Of a stretch of DNA of 64,000 bases, positions 62,828 through 64,000 are shown piece by piece (position 1 is the stretch's first letter; the number at the start of each line of letters is the position of its first letter). The notes beneath the pieces are model-generated. The model searched no databases. It had not been told where the DNA came from and was given only the letters and a program-made list of their open reading frames with translations. The position numbers were made by a program, and so were the translations under genes. Source of the stretch: an uncultured Eubacterium sp. (lineage in GTDB: Bacteria; Bacillota; Clostridia; Lachnospirales; Lachnospiraceae); NCBI GenBank assembly GCA_900552795.1, contig USBB01000006.1, forward strand, positions 1-64,000. The letters run 5' to 3'.

Positions 62828-64000
62828 TTAATCAACTCTTTCAAACATAATGTCTGAAACCTCGCAGCCCTCATAAAGTTTAAGCATGTTGTCACTGCTC
62901 ATTTTAAGCTTGAATTTGATCGGCTGAGAGTCTTTGAATTTTTCATTTAAAATCTCATCAAGAAAACTTTCATTATCCTTTTTTCCAAAACCAATCTCGT
63001 ATTCCGTCTTCTGACACAAGTTTACAAAAAATGAAAAATAATCAGCATTTTTAAGTATATCCTGCGAATAAGCTCTGCTCATTGCTCTGTTAAATTCCTC
63101 AAGAGTAAATACTTTTTTCTGCTCAAAACACTGCAAAAGGCTGCTCATAATAAACGAATAATTATCGCTTATTCTCTTTTCCTCAAGCTCATCATCAAAA
63201 ATAATATCTTCAGGCTCTTTTGCGCTTACTTTCTCAACAACCTCATATTTTGCAGGTTTTATCGTAAGAGCTTCATCAATATAATTAAGATTAAACGTTT
63301 TCTTTGTCTTAAGCTTAAAAAGCGGGCGTATTATATCCGCCAATATATCCGCATTATCAGTCTTTATCATATCGTTTAGCATTCTCTCAAAATCAACATG
63401 ACTGCGAAGTCTGTTAAGCTTCGCCCTTTTTACTGCCTCATCGGTAAAATGCTGCATATCGGTACAGGATTTTAACAAATCACCATGTCTGTTCATCGCC
63501 ACCTTAAGCTGATTTTCCAAGTCATAAATTTCGCTTATTGTCCTGTAATAAACTTCGCCCGTACTTCCCGATTTTTCTACTTTTGACAATGCTGTCTTTA
63601 TAAGCTCCTGGTTCTTTTTAAATAACTTTTCTTCCTCCTCAAACCATCGCATGCCTGTGTCCACAAATTCCTCATATGCCTCAATTCCTGCAAACACATC
63701 AGATGATAATATTCTCATAATCTCGTTCTTTTTAAACTGAAGCCTGTTTACTTCCTCATTAATCCTCTCAACGACCTCAATTCCACCCTTAAAGTTCTTT
63801 TCGCGTATCATCTTTTCCAAAAGCAGCTGACTTACATTTATCCGGCTCTCATCTTTTATTTCTTTCGTATCAAGATAAAACTCTATCGCATCGGGACTTA
63901 TTGAATACCACACCGTATTATTTCTTATTGAACTCTCGATTATCCTTATTCGTGTTATTTTCTTCTTTTTATCTACTGGGTCAAAATATTCAAAATCAAA
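62828..64000 (-). CDS. jetA: JetA/MukF-like kleisin of the Wadjet-type complex (5' end outside window)
   Basis: The reading frame runs open from the right edge: before the GTG at 63913 it continues in frame for 29 more codons (FDFEYFDPVDKKKKITRIRI), so the gene is cut by the window and the visible part is the C-terminal 390 residues. Helical, charged, with a coiled-coil segment (residues 60-160 of the visible part), then a 4-helix-like region (LNDMIKTDNADILADIIRPLFKLKTKKTFN). By position before DUF6063 and the MukB-like gene it is the kleisin-like JetA; subtype not determined. Confidence 0.65.
   Translation of the reverse strand, partial: FDFEYFDPVDKKKKITRIRIIESSIRNNTVWYSISPDAIEFYLDTKEIKDESRINVSQLLLEKMIREKNFKGGIEVVERINEEVNRLQFKKNEIMRILSSDVFAGIEAYEEFVDTGMRWFEEEEKLFKKNQELIKTALSKVEKSGSTGEVYYRTISEIYDLENQLKVAMNRHGDLLKSCTDMQHFTDEAVKRAKLNRLRSHVDFERMLNDMIKTDNADILADIIRPLFKLKTKKTFNLNYIDEALTIKPAKYEVVEKVSAKEPEDIIFDDELEEKRISDNYSFIMSSLLQCFEQKKVFTLEEFNRAMSRAYSQDILKNADYFSFFVNLCQKTEYEIGFGKKDNESFLDEILNEKFKDSQPIKFKLKMSSDNMLKLYEGCEVSDIMFERVD

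Overview
The window looks like a chromosomal segment of a low-GC, spore-forming Clostridium-class Firmicute, most likely a gut Lachnospiraceae. The reasons are the spore genes (spmA, spmB, yyaC), the HPr kinase and WhiA-RapZ cluster, family-specific proteins of the DUF5711, DUF5702 and DUF6382 types, a Gram-positive Tad pilus locus without a secretin, and the AT-rich intergenic DNA. Almost everything is on the minus strand; only yyaC, a histidine kinase, a DUF2508 gene, a GH25 lysozyme and an SDR gene are on plus.

Layout. 1-474: 5' end of a 16S rRNA gene with leader and promoter. 475-7511: polyamine operon (speA, speE, carboxyspermidine dehydrogenase, nspC) behind a CvpA-like membrane gene and a DUF5711 gene. 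7596-13510: a LysM protein with a degenerate MPN domain, yyaC, a coiled-coil membrane protein, aconitase and a HIT protein. 13752-15452: orphan histidine kinase and flavodoxin-SCP2 fusion. 15513-24572: a full Tad (type IVc) pilus locus, including a 56-residue Flp1 pilin and two prepilin peptidases. 24717-31570: DUF2508, aquaporin, GH25 lysozyme, spmAB, nudC and two CobW-family GTPases, one with a His-rich metal loop. 31731-35708: aroA, citrate synthase, a C_GCAxxG_C_C protein and a GNAT. 35808-43210: SDR, then uvrC-hprK-glcK-murB-rapZ-whiA. 43233-49461: ECF sigma factor, RsiV-like anti-sigma, MoxR, DUF58 and transglutaminase. 49712-54623: Rex-box alcohol dehydrogenase, MATE transporter and transketolase. 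54665-64000: TPR/AAA-like protein and a Wadjet/MukBEF-like SMC operon (jetC, jetB and a jetA cut by the window edge).

Two features stand out. First, a family of short palindromic repeats sits directly against start codons at unrelated genes, and its downstream edge (GAAATGAGG or GGAATGGAG) is itself the ribosome binding site. Some copies carry a small translatable reading frame. The same design puts an in-frame AUG 12 nt upstream of several true starts, which makes naive gene calls four codons too long. Second, the SMC operon has kleisin-like, winged-helix-like and MukB-like subunits, but no JetD nuclease follows jetC. It is therefore either a Wadjet system with displaced jetD outside the window or a chromosome-type condensin.

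Calls rest on reading the sequence and on remembered family motifs; no database search was run.
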